A stretch of DNA of 64,000 nucleotides, taken from NCBI GenBank assembly GCA_009739505.2, contig CM019168.2, positions 10,292,001-10,356,000 on the forward strand, read 5' to 3'. Positions within the stretch are counted from its first letter, which is position 1. Each line of letters begins with the position of its first letter. The notes under the pieces are model-generated. The model was not told the origin of the DNA. It made no database searches and saw nothing but the letters and a program-made list of their open reading frames with translations. Of this stretch, positions 1-10,369 are shown in pieces. The position numbers and the translations under genes are program-made. The DNA is from Apolygus lucorum. Taxonomy: Eukaryota > Arthropoda > Insecta > Hemiptera > Miridae.

Positions 1-110
1 TTTTGGTTTATTATTTCCGATAATGATCCTTAGAAATTTAACAAGAAAATTTTTGCAACCCCCATCAAAATTTGATGGTCTACGTGTCAAGGTACGTACA
101 ATCCAAAAAA
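1..110 (-). repeat. DR1 dispersed repeat, 3' end fragment
   Basis: Read on the minus strand, this piece ends in AATAATAAACCAAAA, preceded by a block containing ACCATCAAATTTTGA and a G-rich stretch. The same terminal block occurs at 16120-16226, 47320-47433, 52937-53060 (minus) and 54700-54806. It is the 3' end of the dispersed family called DR1 here, cut by the window edge. No coding capacity is seen. Confidence 0.75.
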
Positions 111-210
111 CTAATAAATCTGCAAATTACTCAAAGGTTAATTTTTTTCTGAATAAATCACTCGCCAAGAAAGAAAACAGCTGAAAAATTGTTATCCGAT
201 TTTCAGACTC

Positions 211-580
211 TGCGTTGGACCAAGGTGTCACCAGCGTCACTGAAAACATCTCAGGAACTCCACAGCTGTCCCAAGGTGTCACCAGATAAATTACATTTAA
301 ATTTCAATTTAAGAAATAATGGACTGTGCTGAATTTTTGTAATTTATTAAAAGTCAAAAAATGATGTTACTTATCATAAAAATTTTGAAAATTTTCTAAT
401 CGATTTCTTTTGACATTTTTGTCATAACTCTATTTTGTGACTTCCAATAGCCCAAAAAATTCTGCTGTGTATGAAATTTAAAATTGCAATCTAATTTTGG
501 TTAATCCGGTGACACCTTGGGACAGCTGTGGAGTTCCAGGGATGTTTTCGGTGACACTAGTGATACCGTGGTCCAATTTG
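211..580. mobile_element. MITE-like element with 75-bp terminal inverted repeats
   Basis: Bases 211-285 and 506-580 are inverted copies (roughly 85% by eye), sharing CCACAGCTGTCCCAAGGTGT and GAAAACATC. The 220-bp middle is AT-rich with no coding capacity. The layout fits a non-autonomous DNA transposon, but no convincing target-site duplication is visible, so the superfamily is open. Confidence 0.7.
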
Positions 581-1534
581 GGTTAAGGATGTGATGTTTC
601 AATGGGTTTTTATGAATTTGTTGTAGGACCAATACTTAGGAGGATACTTGACGGTTAGTTTTAGGCGAAAAATAATGTTTTTCCAACAAAAAACACAAAT
701 TGAGCAATTTATTTCTTACATTTGAACAATGGAGATGTGTCAAGAGGAACTTTTTGTTGCATTTGAGGTACACAAACACCTCCTATCGTGTTAACATCTT
801 ATCACCAGCCACCCTTCATTCCTCCAGTACGAAAGCAGTCTGAAAAAGAAGACATCTGGTGATATTAGGATTTATCAAAGCTTGATTGTGCCTAGTTATC
901 TCCCATCGTCATATATTTTAGAACGTGAGGTAGGCAACCAAAACCGTTACACGTGGGAGAATACACGTGTTCGTGTCCGATCGTATCCAACTTTGTCGAT
1001 CGAATCGATCCATAAGAGGTTCGTCCAGCTTTCATTATCCAGTCCCGCTCAATAAATTAGAAGCGAACAAGGAAGGGTGAAGGGGTTGATGAATTGCACC
1101 GCTGATGTTAGTTTGTGCTCAGCGCTCGATGTTACCGATTCGGATCAGTAATTTTAGATTCGTTACGAACTTTCCCTCTGTTGGAATTGATCATTTTGAG
1201 ATGATGTGGGAAAGGGGGAGGAGCCCCCGTGCAGTCGGTAATTCGAAATCGGTGTGAATCATCGATCGAACGAAAGGATCGACAGCCGACTGTCCGAGCT
1301 TCTTAGGTTAACCAGAACGGTGATTGGTGAAGTCCGCAGGTTCATTCCAGAGTCGTTTTGAGCTGGTCATTTCAGATTTGATCTTAATGGCTGTTTGGGA
1401 TGAATGGTTGAACTCGCATCTCTGGAGCTCTGAATGCATTTCAATACTAAAAGTTTGATAAAAAAGTTTGAAAAATGAAAAAAAAACTTGTTTAACCAGA
1501 AATTTTGCCAAATTGCAATTCTGCTGGCCATATC
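581..1534. other. unassigned stretch
   Basis: Mixed-composition DNA with several CGATCG-type motifs around 970-1010 and 1260-1280. Only short chance reading frames are present. No recognisable gene, RNA or repeat was found. Confidence 0.5.
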
Positions 1535-2342
1535 GATACCTTAAAGCACAAAGGCGTTATGTCCAAAAATGTCGCTTGTATAAATGGGTCTGTGACATCA
1601 TAGGACCATAATCTTTCATAGGGATTCATGATTGCAGCTCTAAAAACTTAAAAACCAAAATGAAAGAATTGACAGGGTTCCATGTCCTCTCTCGAATAAT
1701 GCTTTGTCCAAAAGAGGCACAATCGTTCCATGTCCCAATGAGATATCTATACAATTCAATCGTATTGTGGACACTGGAGCTTTGTCCGGACATAGCTCCT
1801 TTGTGCACCAGGTTTATGGAAAGTGGACACTGTTACTTAGAGAAAAAAAACAAAACTGAATCCCAAAAGATAGTTCACTTAAGGAAATAGGCCTAATTTT
1901 CGTTCAGATTTCAGCTTCTTAAATGCGGGAATTAATTTCATTGTAATGAGTTCTGTGTAGTACTCATTTGTGCATTCTTCGCAACCAATGATCAAATTAC
2001 GATTTTATTATTGATTGATTTAAACCGGATATCGATTTTATTGCTAGTAGGTAGTATTCTATGCAGACGGATAATAATAATAAACCGTTGTGTAGTAATT
2101 TGCAGCGTTGTTCACTTCTACCTAGCGTTTTTTTTTAAATCGTGGACATTTGTGATGATTAAGTAAAAATTTGATAAATTTCCAAAATTCATGATCAACT
2201 ATACCTACCCAAGCTTATAAGAAATTAAAGAGTTTAGTGGAATAAGCCTTTATTTTGAGGAATTGTGCACTGGTGAAAACTTCTTTTGCGATTGTATTAA
2301 AACTCCGTTTTTGGACATAGCGCCTTTGCGCTTTAAGGTATC
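1535..2342. mobile_element. 808-bp element with 37-bp terminal inverted repeats
   Basis: The left end (1535-1571) begins GATACCTTAAAGC and contains AAAGGCGTTATGTCCAAAAA. The right end (2306-2342) is its inverted copy and finishes GCGCTTTAAGGTATC. A third, internal copy of the GGACATAGC..CCTTTG motif lies at 1786-1808. The interior has overlapping short frames on both strands but nothing recognisable. This is probably a non-autonomous DNA transposon; the target-site duplication is not clear. Confidence 0.65.
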
Positions 2343-3289
2343 AATATAAACTATTTGCTTTGTAAAAAAATAAATAAAAAAATAAACATTAAACATAATT
2401 GGACCTCATCTTTACCGTTCTCAGGCACTTCAAGACCATATTTGACTGGGAAACCCGAGCTGAACATAGTCGAAGGTTGATTCACGGTAGAACATAAAAA
2501 CACTGTGACAACATCATGTCGACGAAGTGGCCGAAAGAGGTCTATAGTGGACGAAAGAGTCAGAGAAAGAGGGAAGAAACAGAAAAAAAACCAAGTGCGA
2601 GGGAGACAAAAAATTCTCTTGGGGCCCTGAACCCTAAGCTAATATCCATAAAGTTCGACCTTCTAATGGTTTCCTTAAGATTATTTACTCGTTCCTCAGG
2701 AACTTCAAAGGTGCCGACAGCTGGCCTGGAGGTAACGCGTAAGAGACGGAAGATTTCGTATAAAAGTCCGGGAGAATATTTTGAAAAGGCAAGTTGCTGT
2801 GTAGGCGATCATGAATACATATAATCGTGGATGCATAATGCATTGTTCGTGATGGTGTGCAGTAAGGCGTAGAAGCAATGAAAAGATAGGTGGAATTTCG
2901 TTCGATCTGAAAAGATTCATTCGAATGGAAAAAGGATTCTCGCTACAAAGCCAATAAAACGTTGACTTTTTTATCGTCAGCCGATTGGCCAAAACATTTT
3001 TGATTTATCGCATCTTTTTCTGATCAAGTAGTGCTCGTAATAAAATTATAGAACAATAAATCAACCTGCGATGACGCAAAAAAAGAAAAATTAATGGTTT
3101 TTTGAAAGATGGAGTGACGAAGTGCTCTTTCGATCCTCGAGGTCGTAAAAATCAAATTTTTTTACTAAAACGTAATTTTACGTGCCATTTTTCTTATTCA
3201 ACCACCGAGTCTGAAATCTGTCAATTCATTGTTTTCAATAACTATTTTGATTTCATTCGCATAATGAAATGGAAGAATTATTGAAGAAC
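2343..3289. other. unassigned stretch
   Basis: AT-rich DNA. A 102-codon open frame on the plus strand (2516-2824) is rich in Lys, Arg and Ser, has no recognised domain and overlaps an antisense frame of similar length. I do not support it as a gene. Confidence 0.5.
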
Positions 3290-3960
3290 CAAAAAGGAGG
3301 CAAAAACACCTTTCTAAAAACCTCTTTCAAATCAATTATTAGATATTTATGATCTACGACAATTGTTATCCCTGATACGATGTCGATACGTTTAAAATTA
3401 TGTGCAATTTCCACTAAACACCGAAAAAAAACCAAATACCCTCTTTGCAATTTGAAAAAATCCTTTCCTCAATACATTTTAAGCCATTTGTGAACTATGA
3501 CAATTTTTAATTTTTCACAGGATATTGATGTGTGTAACTTAATGATTTCCACTAAAAACCCCAAAAAACGAAAAAACTCTAAAAGACAGTCTTGAATCAA
3601 TTTTTGGCCATTTTTGAATTATGAAGATATTCTATTCCTAATACTACGATATTGATATGTTTAAAATAAGAATTCCCACTAAAACTACAAAAAATAAAAA
3701 AAGATGAAAAAAAATCCAAAAAATTAATTTTGGATCAATTTTTTGCTTTTTTTTAGGGATACCTAACAATTTTTTAAAAAACTAAAAAAGGTGAAAAACC
3801 AAAAATTTATTTTAAACAATTTTTTAGCCATTCTTGAATTTCAACATTTTTTTCTGGTACAAATCTTTAATACTAAATAAGATCAGGTAATTATGTTTAA
3901 AATGATAATTTCCATTAAAACCCTCAATAAAACACGTTTTTCTCTCTTTTTTGGAATTTA
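3290..3960. repeat. degenerate tandem repeat, about 130-140 bp period
   Basis: A module containing GATATTGATATGTTTAAAAT followed by TTTCCACTAAAA and A-rich sequence recurs with its CCACTAAA core near 3411, 3549, 3676 and (diverged) 3912. Spacing is 138 and 128 bp, then about 236 bp, as if one unit is lost or unrecognisable. Copies are heavily diverged, which suggests an old array. No coding capacity. Confidence 0.6.
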
Positions 3961-5003
3961 TATCCCTTAACATTGAACAAATAACGAATTTTTACTTTTT
4001 GTCATTAAGCTGGTTTCGGCACAATCTTGGGAATATTAGCTAAATCCTTGGATGTTTTTTTCGCCTAAATTACACATAACGCGTATGAAAGTTTCAAATT
4101 TGGAAAATGGTTTGGAATGTTTCATGGACAAAAATGAATACATTTTCTGTGAGGATGCTTTAAAAGTTAATCTTAACAAAGATAGTATGAAAAATTTGTA
4201 AATAATCGTGGGATTATTGTTGGATTAACAAGAGATAGTCCACAATTAGTAAGCTGAGATCGATCTCAAAGTGGTCAAGTGGATTGAACAATCGAGATTA
4301 GCATTGATTAGTTTTTTCACCGATAAGATCAGTAGGAGGTAAAATCATGTTGTAAAATCATCATGTTGTATCGGCACTATTCATCTTAGGTGGTCACTCC
4401 ATTCTTTTCGCCGTTTTAGAATTGATTTAAGTAAACTGCATTCTGCGAAAGATAGATTCTTCAAGAGGCTAGTTAGAAATGAGTTGGAACGTGGTTCTAG
4501 GATGGTGGGTTTCCAAGGTGTTGTGAAGGTTGTCCCACTCGTTGAACTGCGTATATTCATTTGACGCCCGTTTTAGTGGGAGGTTGCATTAGCGGCCGAT
4601 CCATCACTCGGGCGTCAGGCGCTGGCCTCCACGTCCTCTTCGTATCAAACAAACACCCTTCCACAGATACTCGTATTCGCTGACCCCCTCTCATACCGAT
4701 TTCACCATAGTTCTACATCAGCTGAATCACCTCTTGCCAAAAGTCCTATTCATTCTGCGATAGATACGACTGATGACCACGAGTCAGGCAAGGTCATGGG
4801 TAAATCATTGAAACCAGGCAGAAGGGACGGCTCCTGGTCGTTTGACTCGCTCAGCATCAGTCAAGGATGGGTAATCCATCTTTATGACCCACCCACAGAG
4901 TACTGGAGACAAGTTAAACTGGACCCACCCCAACCAGTGGCGTCAGGTGAGAATATTCGTTAGGCAAACAGCTTGACTAGTCCAAGAGGAATAAACAACA
5001 ATG
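3961..5003. other. unassigned stretch with a GC-richer patch
   Basis: AT-rich to about 4550, then a patch of clearly higher GC (about 4550-4960) without a long open frame. No domain, RNA or repeat was recognised, apart from a 21-bp exact match at 4895-4915 to bases 26352-26372. Confidence 0.45.
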
Positions 5004-5225
5004 AAAAACGCAGCAATTATTATTATTATTACGCATAGGTTTATTATTTTTCTGTATAGATCAAGGGCCAGCAAAGAACACAGCTTTGCCATTGTCACTA
5101 CGACCTACTAATCATGTTTTCGCTTCACAATCGACTTCTGTGATTTAGATGAAATAAACGCTTCACATTCAAAGAAAAATAAAGAATTCCTCCATTAAGA
5201 AATTTGATTGCTGGTTGCTAAGGAA
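5004..5225 (+). repeat. DR1 dispersed repeat, 5' part
   Basis: Starts AAAAACGCAGCAATTATT, continues with AGGTTTATTATTTTTCTGTA and AGCTTTGCCATTGTCAC, then ATGAAATAAACGCTTCACA and TTGCTGGTTGCTAAGGAAGC. This is the same order as at 37017, 44539 and 53831. The 3' half is missing. No coding capacity. Confidence 0.75.
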
Positions 5226-5303
5226 GCGTAACCTATGGCTCACCTTCCAATGGGGTGTGCGCATGGGTAGGAAAAACTGTTCAATGTTATTTTTAATCTA
5301 AAC

Positions 5304-5537
5304 TAGACCTCATTCTGGGAATTTTGACACCAGCCGTTCTCTTTTCGGATGAGTAGATCTTTTTCTACGATTTTCCAAAGTTTCGAATGTTTATGACGTC
5401 ACAGTGAGCTGGGAGGTCCCGCCCAGGAGGGAGGCGCGTGACATCATAAACATTCAAAACTTTGAAAAATCATAGAAAAAGATATACTCATCCAAAAAGA
5501 GAACGGCTGGTGTCAACATTCTCAGAACAAGATCTAC
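5304..5537. mobile_element. foldback (hairpin) element, 100-bp arms
   Basis: Bases 5304-5403 and 5438-5537 are inverted copies, sharing TTGACACCAGCCGTTCTCTT and GAATGTTTATGA. The short GC-rich loop (about 35 bp) is itself partly self-complementary (GGTCCCGCCCAGG). This is a hairpin-type non-autonomous element or an inverted duplication. No reading frame. Confidence 0.75.
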
Positions 5538-6138
5538 TTTCGTTTAAAAATTTAAAAAAAATCAAGTGCATCCCGTATTTTCTCTGCTTTTAAGGCCACC
5601 AAATAGCTCCTCGATTGTTTGCCTTGGCTGTTGCTGTGGTAGTGGGGATATATCAATATTAAACCCCACGCTGACACACACCAACCCGTGATCGTCGCCT
5701 GTCATCCAAAACAGACCCACAAAATTTATTTTTTGAATTGTTTGCCTTGCATCGCCAGACCCCGCACTAGTTCGCGTATCGTAGTTACTAACTCTCTGTT
5801 GTGCTGCGGGCTAGTATCCTAGGCTAAATACGTACTTATTCCGTTCTCCTATTTCATCTAACTTCCTTGGTTATCATGGAATAGTCCCTAAATTTTATAA
5901 ACAATTTTCCCAAATCGGATAAATATCACCTCCAAAAAATAGAAATAATATAGAATCTCAACACAAATTAGTTGATTAATGTTGTGTATTCTTAGTAACG
6001 CAAACAGTGTTTGCTATGTTCGGCTGGAGAAGACGCCACTGACACCAACCTCATGAGATGACTTGACGGTATGGATTTATGTCGGGCAGTTTATGAATTG
6101 GGGTTGAGGAACGTAAGTACTTCCTGAGCAGGTAACAG
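5538..6138. other. unassigned stretch
   Basis: Moderately AT-rich DNA with short chance reading frames only. No recognisable feature. Confidence 0.45.
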
Positions 6139-6570
6139 GTGGACAGGAAGGAGAATGGCACAAAAATATTGGAGTCTAGAGTTTACCTATGCGCAGAGGA
6201 CATTATTTGTTTATTTGGTGATAATACAACAGGACAAGGCCTAATAACAGTATGTAAGCCTTTGGGCGAGGTATTGGCTCGATCGGGGTTGAAGTTACGA
6301 TTTAAATGGTTCCTTGTAAATAAAAGCTGTAACGGGTTGCAAAAGAAAGGAGAAAATGTAAACTGCGATACCGATACACTTAGGCTAGTAAGAAAGGTTA
6401 TACTTAGCTTTGATGTACTTCGGGGTAGCTCGGCTCGATGCAGTTTGGGAGATGAGGCTGCGATACACCTGGAGATACCTTTTAAATACCTTTTCAATTA
6501 CCTGTTGTATTTTGGTGTATCGATTCTGAATAAAGATTTTAATGAAGTTACTGATTGTTGTTGCAAGTGA
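6139..6570 (+). pseudogene. possible degenerate reverse-transcriptase fragment
   Basis: A 143-codon frame starting at GTG with no in-frame stop. Near residues 16-30 it reads LCAEDIICLFGD. Ten to thirty residues on come GEVLARSGLKLRF and LVNKS. This order resembles the [YF]-A-D-D box of non-LTR reverse transcriptases followed by the 'GL.ln..K' strand, but the box has diverged (CAED in place of YADD) and the rest of the frame matches nothing I recognise. A 104-codon frame overlaps on the opposite strand. What is seen is an open frame and a weak motif order; the reverse-transcriptase reading is inference. It may be a chance frame. Confidence 0.25.
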
Positions 6571-7450
6571 TTTGAAATACCTATATCGATACCCGTTATT
6601 TGTGAAACAGAACCATGAACCAGGGTAGACTCTGAAAGAAAGTGAGTAAAATAGAACGTGTTTTATTGCAAGAATGACTCGAGTTTAGAGGGTCCACGAC
6701 CCGATACAGCCTGAAGGGCTACTCCAAAAGGCAAATGTGATTTTAGATTATTTTGACTAGGCGATACAGATCCGCTTATGCTAGGCGTTACAGGTACAAT
6801 AAGACTTGATTTTAGTTCTAGATGCAATGTTCCAGTTCCTCGATACTTTCTACTTAATGTTACTGAGTACTCTTCACTTCTACCTACTATTGGCCAATAA
6901 GTAGTATGACACAGTTCACTCACGTGACGGGTTACCGTAGCGAGTCCGATACACGATGAGCGGCGATGAGAGTTCTTGAGGGGAGAGCCGGGTCAGGACT
7001 GGGCGCGTACGCGATCCGCGGGCAATACGGTTCCAGGGGAGGCAGGACGTGAATCACAGTTCTTTCAATGGCACCACTCACTGGTTCAAAACCTATTGCA
7101 AAGACTTGATGGGGAGGCAGGAGGAGGATCGATACTGGGTCGATACGGTTTAGGGGTGAGCGCATCAAAGGTAAGGGAGAAGATTTCGAGACTAGCTGGC
7201 AAGGCTGTGGCTTCGGGACTGAAGGCTTCAGGTCATTAGAGGGACCTTTTGCTTCTCTCCTCCAGGCTGTCCAACTGTTCAACACCAATTTCCTGTTGGT
7301 ATGACTGCACTTCTGGGGTGGGGATGTCTTCATCTCCTGCCTGATGATCAGATGGTTTTGTGCTTTGCCCAAGGTGGTGGGAGGGCATTTGAGTGGGCCA
7401 CGCCCCTTTTGAGTGGTGGCTATGGGGCGATTTTTCTCCAACTGCTGCTT
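6571..7450. other. unassigned GC-richer stretch
   Basis: Composition rises toward the right and CGATAC recurs at several places (for example around 6755, 6840, 6950, 7130 and 7140). Long overlapping frames on both strands (6932-7441 minus, 6976-7239 plus) look like by-products of the GC content. Neither carries a recognisable domain. Confidence 0.4.
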
Positions 7451-7645
7451 CCTTCAGGGCTTACTGGCCTCTACGGCCTGGGTCTTCTTCCAACGTACTT
7501 CAGGGCTTACTGGCCTCTATGGCCTGGGGTTCCTTCCAAGGTACTTCAGGGCTTACCGGCCTCTACGGCCTGGGGTTCTCTCCGGGGGGGGGGGGGGGGG
7601 GGGTGAAGTGAATCAGGACTTATCAGCCTCCGTGGCCTGAAAGGG
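7451..7645. repeat. 46-bp tandem repeat ending in a 20-G tract
   Basis: The unit TTCAGGGCTTACTGGCCTCT-ACGGCCTGGGT starts at 7453, 7499 and 7545 (period 46), with a diverged fourth unit near 7610-7640 after an uninterrupted run of 20 G (7584-7603). Each unit carries GGCC-N5-GGCC. All three forward frames are open across the array. I read it as a minisatellite, not a coding sequence. Confidence 0.8.
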
Positions 7646-8045
7646 GAAAGAGCGATTCGCTGAGCGGCAGCTCACAAGTATATAACAAGTAGATACTACA
7701 AACTAGAAACATAAAATTAGATAAAATAGACTTGAATGAAGTATCTAAATGTTCACCAAGAACCCATAACTACGTTTAGCACCACCATTGGGTAATTTAT
7801 TGAATATGACCACTTGCTCGTTTTTGAAGACTTGTCGATTCTTGTGTCACTGCGGTCAGTGAACCAAGAATGATTTAGAAGAACCCTCGTCAATCACAGG
7901 ATAGTTTGATGGAATATTCAGCATATTGTACAGCCTGGAGAGGAATCATAAAATACAGCTTTTCAAGAGCTGTAAAAAGCAAAACAATGTCTGGAGAAAA
8001 AAAACTTGCATTGTTTTCACAGAGTACATTGAAAATAATTTCATT

Positions 8046-8385
8046 TCAGTGAGTTGGAAAAATGACATCTTTCAAATGTAGGCCGCTATTGACTAAGCAG
8101 ACGCCGGGAGATCTTTTCTTCTCTGATCTCGAGTAGAAGGTCTGTGCTTGAACACCTTCTCCTTGAGATATCCCCAGAGGAAAAAATCGCATGAGGAAGT
8201 CTGGTGACCCCAACCAACATGGGATGAGTCTGGCCATCCCAAGTCACCCCTCAACGGGATCAATCTTTCGGGGAACAATTCCCTCAAATTCCCTCAAAAC
8301 TGCCAGGAAACGTCGAGATGCGTTGGCTGTGGCTCCGTCCTGTTGGAAAGACACATTTTCCTCGTCGATTTCTTCGAGAAGGTGT
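8046..8385 (-). pseudogene. Tc1/mariner-type transposase C-terminal half, broken
   Basis: Read leftward from 8385, the minus strand gives ENVSFQQDGATANASRRF, the strand that bears the second catalytic Asp in Tc1/mariner DDE/D transposases, followed after a frame change by LRGDLGWPD, CDFFLWGYLKEKVFKHRP and a decayed tail. The frame change lies at a tandem duplication of about 10 bp (TTTGAGGGAA-like) near 8280-8295. The segment between GWP and CDFFLW, which normally carries the last catalytic residue, is scrambled. The N-terminal DNA-binding half and first catalytic Asp are absent. Mariner transposases cut and paste DNA at TA sites; this copy cannot be active. The family call is secure from motif order, and the exact subfamily is not. 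Confidence 0.85.
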
Positions 8386-8518
8386 TCAAGCACAGACCTC
8401 GGACTCTGGATGGTTTAAAGGAGAGAATCAGGCAAGAAATCAACGCTACTCCACCAAAAATGACTCATAGGGTGATGGAAAATTTCCGGGTACGTCTTCG
8501 GCGTCTGCAGAGTCAATA
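8374..8518 (+). pseudogene. Tc1/mariner-type transposase C-terminal tail
   Basis: The plus strand reads KVFKHRPRTLDGLKERIRQE, then INATPPKMTHRVMENFRVRL and ends at a stop after RRLQSQ. This is the usual C-terminus of the same transposase family as the minus-strand fragment, beginning at the shared KVFKHRP. It has no catalytic residues. It points away from the minus-strand copy, so the two fragments are divergent from a common junction near 8375. The downstream sequence to 8665 is the inverted counterpart of 7940-8045. Confidence 0.85.
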
Positions 8519-8665
8519 ACGGTCAACATTTAGAAGATGTTCAAACTCACTGAAATAAAACAAGTTTCATTGTACTTTTAGGAGATGGAGCTAATTTTTT
8601 TTTCTCCAGACGTTGGTTTTTTACAGCCCTTCAAAATGCATCTACGATTTATGGTCCATATTGTA

Positions 8666-10208
8666 GTATAAAACGAACTATTACGGAGCATTGATCCATC
8701 ACCGAAATCTCACAGATCTGGACGAATAAAGTTATCTCAGAATTCGAATTTCAAATGATCACAACAAACATTTCCGTGCAACAGATTACCTCAAGTTGTT
8801 GTGGTCATCAAATCGACCTTAAGCAGTTCTGGCCACTCTTGAGTTGAAACTTCACAGCCAAACTCTCCAAGCTGGAAGAGTGGATTCGTCTGATTTATCG
8901 GTAAGCTTCGTGATTTGTTCGCCCTGAACGTCCCTTCAGCGCTTTCGTCCGAGGTCCGAGCCTTGACACAACCCAACTCTCCTGTTTACAGGCCCACTCG
9001 GATTTATCGTTCAAACGGTTTGGAAATGAGGCCCTTTTAACATCTCTTTTTCAAGTGCTCTCCATCTTTCTTGTTTCAAGTTCATGCCTTATTCAAAACG
9101 GGCTGCGCGGGGCGCCGTGGACATCTTTGTTTAACTAATCAGGTTCTTTCCTCCTTGTTCTGTCTGAAACGCGGATGAACCTTTCTTACTGTCTCCTGTA
9201 AGACTCCCGTTCTTATTTTATTTGTCTACTTGGAACAGAGTTGTCCAAAGACGTCCATAAGGCCACTCAGGGTCCTGTCCTGGCTAAATTTCTCTAAAAA
9301 GTTAGATTTTTACCTCAAAGTTGAAAAAACTTGCTCCGAATAGTCTTCTACCCAAAGTAGTAAAAAATCCTTAGTAGAAAGTTTTTTTCCTCAAAACTCA
9401 CTGATGACCCATGTAAGCATAGATCTTTTACAAGTGTAAAATTACAAGTAATTATTATGTCATGCAGCCATGGTGAAAATAGAAATGGAAGTTAGTCACC
9501 GGAGAGGACCTAGAGAGAAGAAGTAATAGGGAATCGATAAGTATACAATAATCGATCGTCTACTCGAATTTCCAATGTTTGCGGGGAAAAAAAATTGCCA
9601 AGGGAACACTGGGGCACAAAAAATTTGGACCCTGGAGTTCCTATAGTAACATGTTTTTTTTTTTCGTTTATGCCCCGTCCGCGCATGCCCAGTAGTGTAA
9701 TAATGGAGGTCTCGTTCGTTTACCCCCTCCCATTCTCGGCCCCTGCCAGGGAAGACAGAATCAATTTTATTCTCGCTGATCATGACAAGTTTAGATTCAA
9801 CTCGATGGATGCTTTCATCAGTTATCAGTTGTTATCTTATCTTGCTTTGAGGCTGTATTTTTCTGCTAACATCCATACAGAAAAATACATTACCTACTTA
9901 AACTGGGGGTTTTCACGAATATGATATAAAACCTCTCCAGGAATTATTATTCCACATTATTTTAATATATTCATTTCCGTTTATGTGATTTGAGTTCACA
10001 TCGTGATCTATATTAGCTGTGTAGTTGTCCACTTTGGAAAAACCACCTACGTTTTCACAGTTCATCTTATATTTACAAGGGCTCTTTGAACAGATAAGTC
10101 AACTTATACTTATCGTACACCTTCTCATGATGTAGTATGTACCACCGTACATTATGACTTGCCAAGAGCTGGGATTAAAAACCACCCATTTCCTATCAAA
10201 GGATTTTT
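8666..10208. other. unassigned stretch
   Basis: Contains only chance-length frames, the longest being 109 codons (9595-9924, plus) and 95 codons (9496-9783, minus), which overlap each other. No domain, RNA or repeat recognised. Confidence 0.45.
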
Positions 10209-10280
10209 CTTGTTCTGTGAACGCTGCTAATTGATACACATAGGTTTATTATTTTTCTATATACATCACCGTAGGAAGTC
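10209..10280 (+). repeat. DR1 dispersed repeat, 5' fragment
   Basis: AACGCTGCTAATTGATACAC followed by AGGTTTATTATTTTTCTATA and a TACATCACC tail. This is the first ~70 bp of the DR1 family and then the similarity stops. Confidence 0.6.
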
Positions 10281-10369
10281 AAACTGAGGTGAAAATCAAC
10301 CCCACAACTCGTTTTTAGCGCATATCTCTGTTAATTTTTGTTGTTCTGTACTCCTGCTGTAGTCATTTT

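Larger units (their letters stand above)
7940..8665. mobile_element. Tc1/mariner-derived composite with two oppositely oriented 3' halves
   Basis: The flanks 7940-8100 and 8480-8665 are inverted copies; both carry GGGCTGTAAAAA/GAGCTGTAAAAA, then GTCTGGAGAAAAAAAA and ATTTCAGTGAG. From the centre (about 8375) one transposase 3' part reads leftward on the minus strand and another rightward on the plus strand. Both start from the same sequence, GAAGGTGTTCAAGCACAGAC. The result is a foldback built from two truncated mariner copies, or a non-autonomous derivative. Confidence 0.8.
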
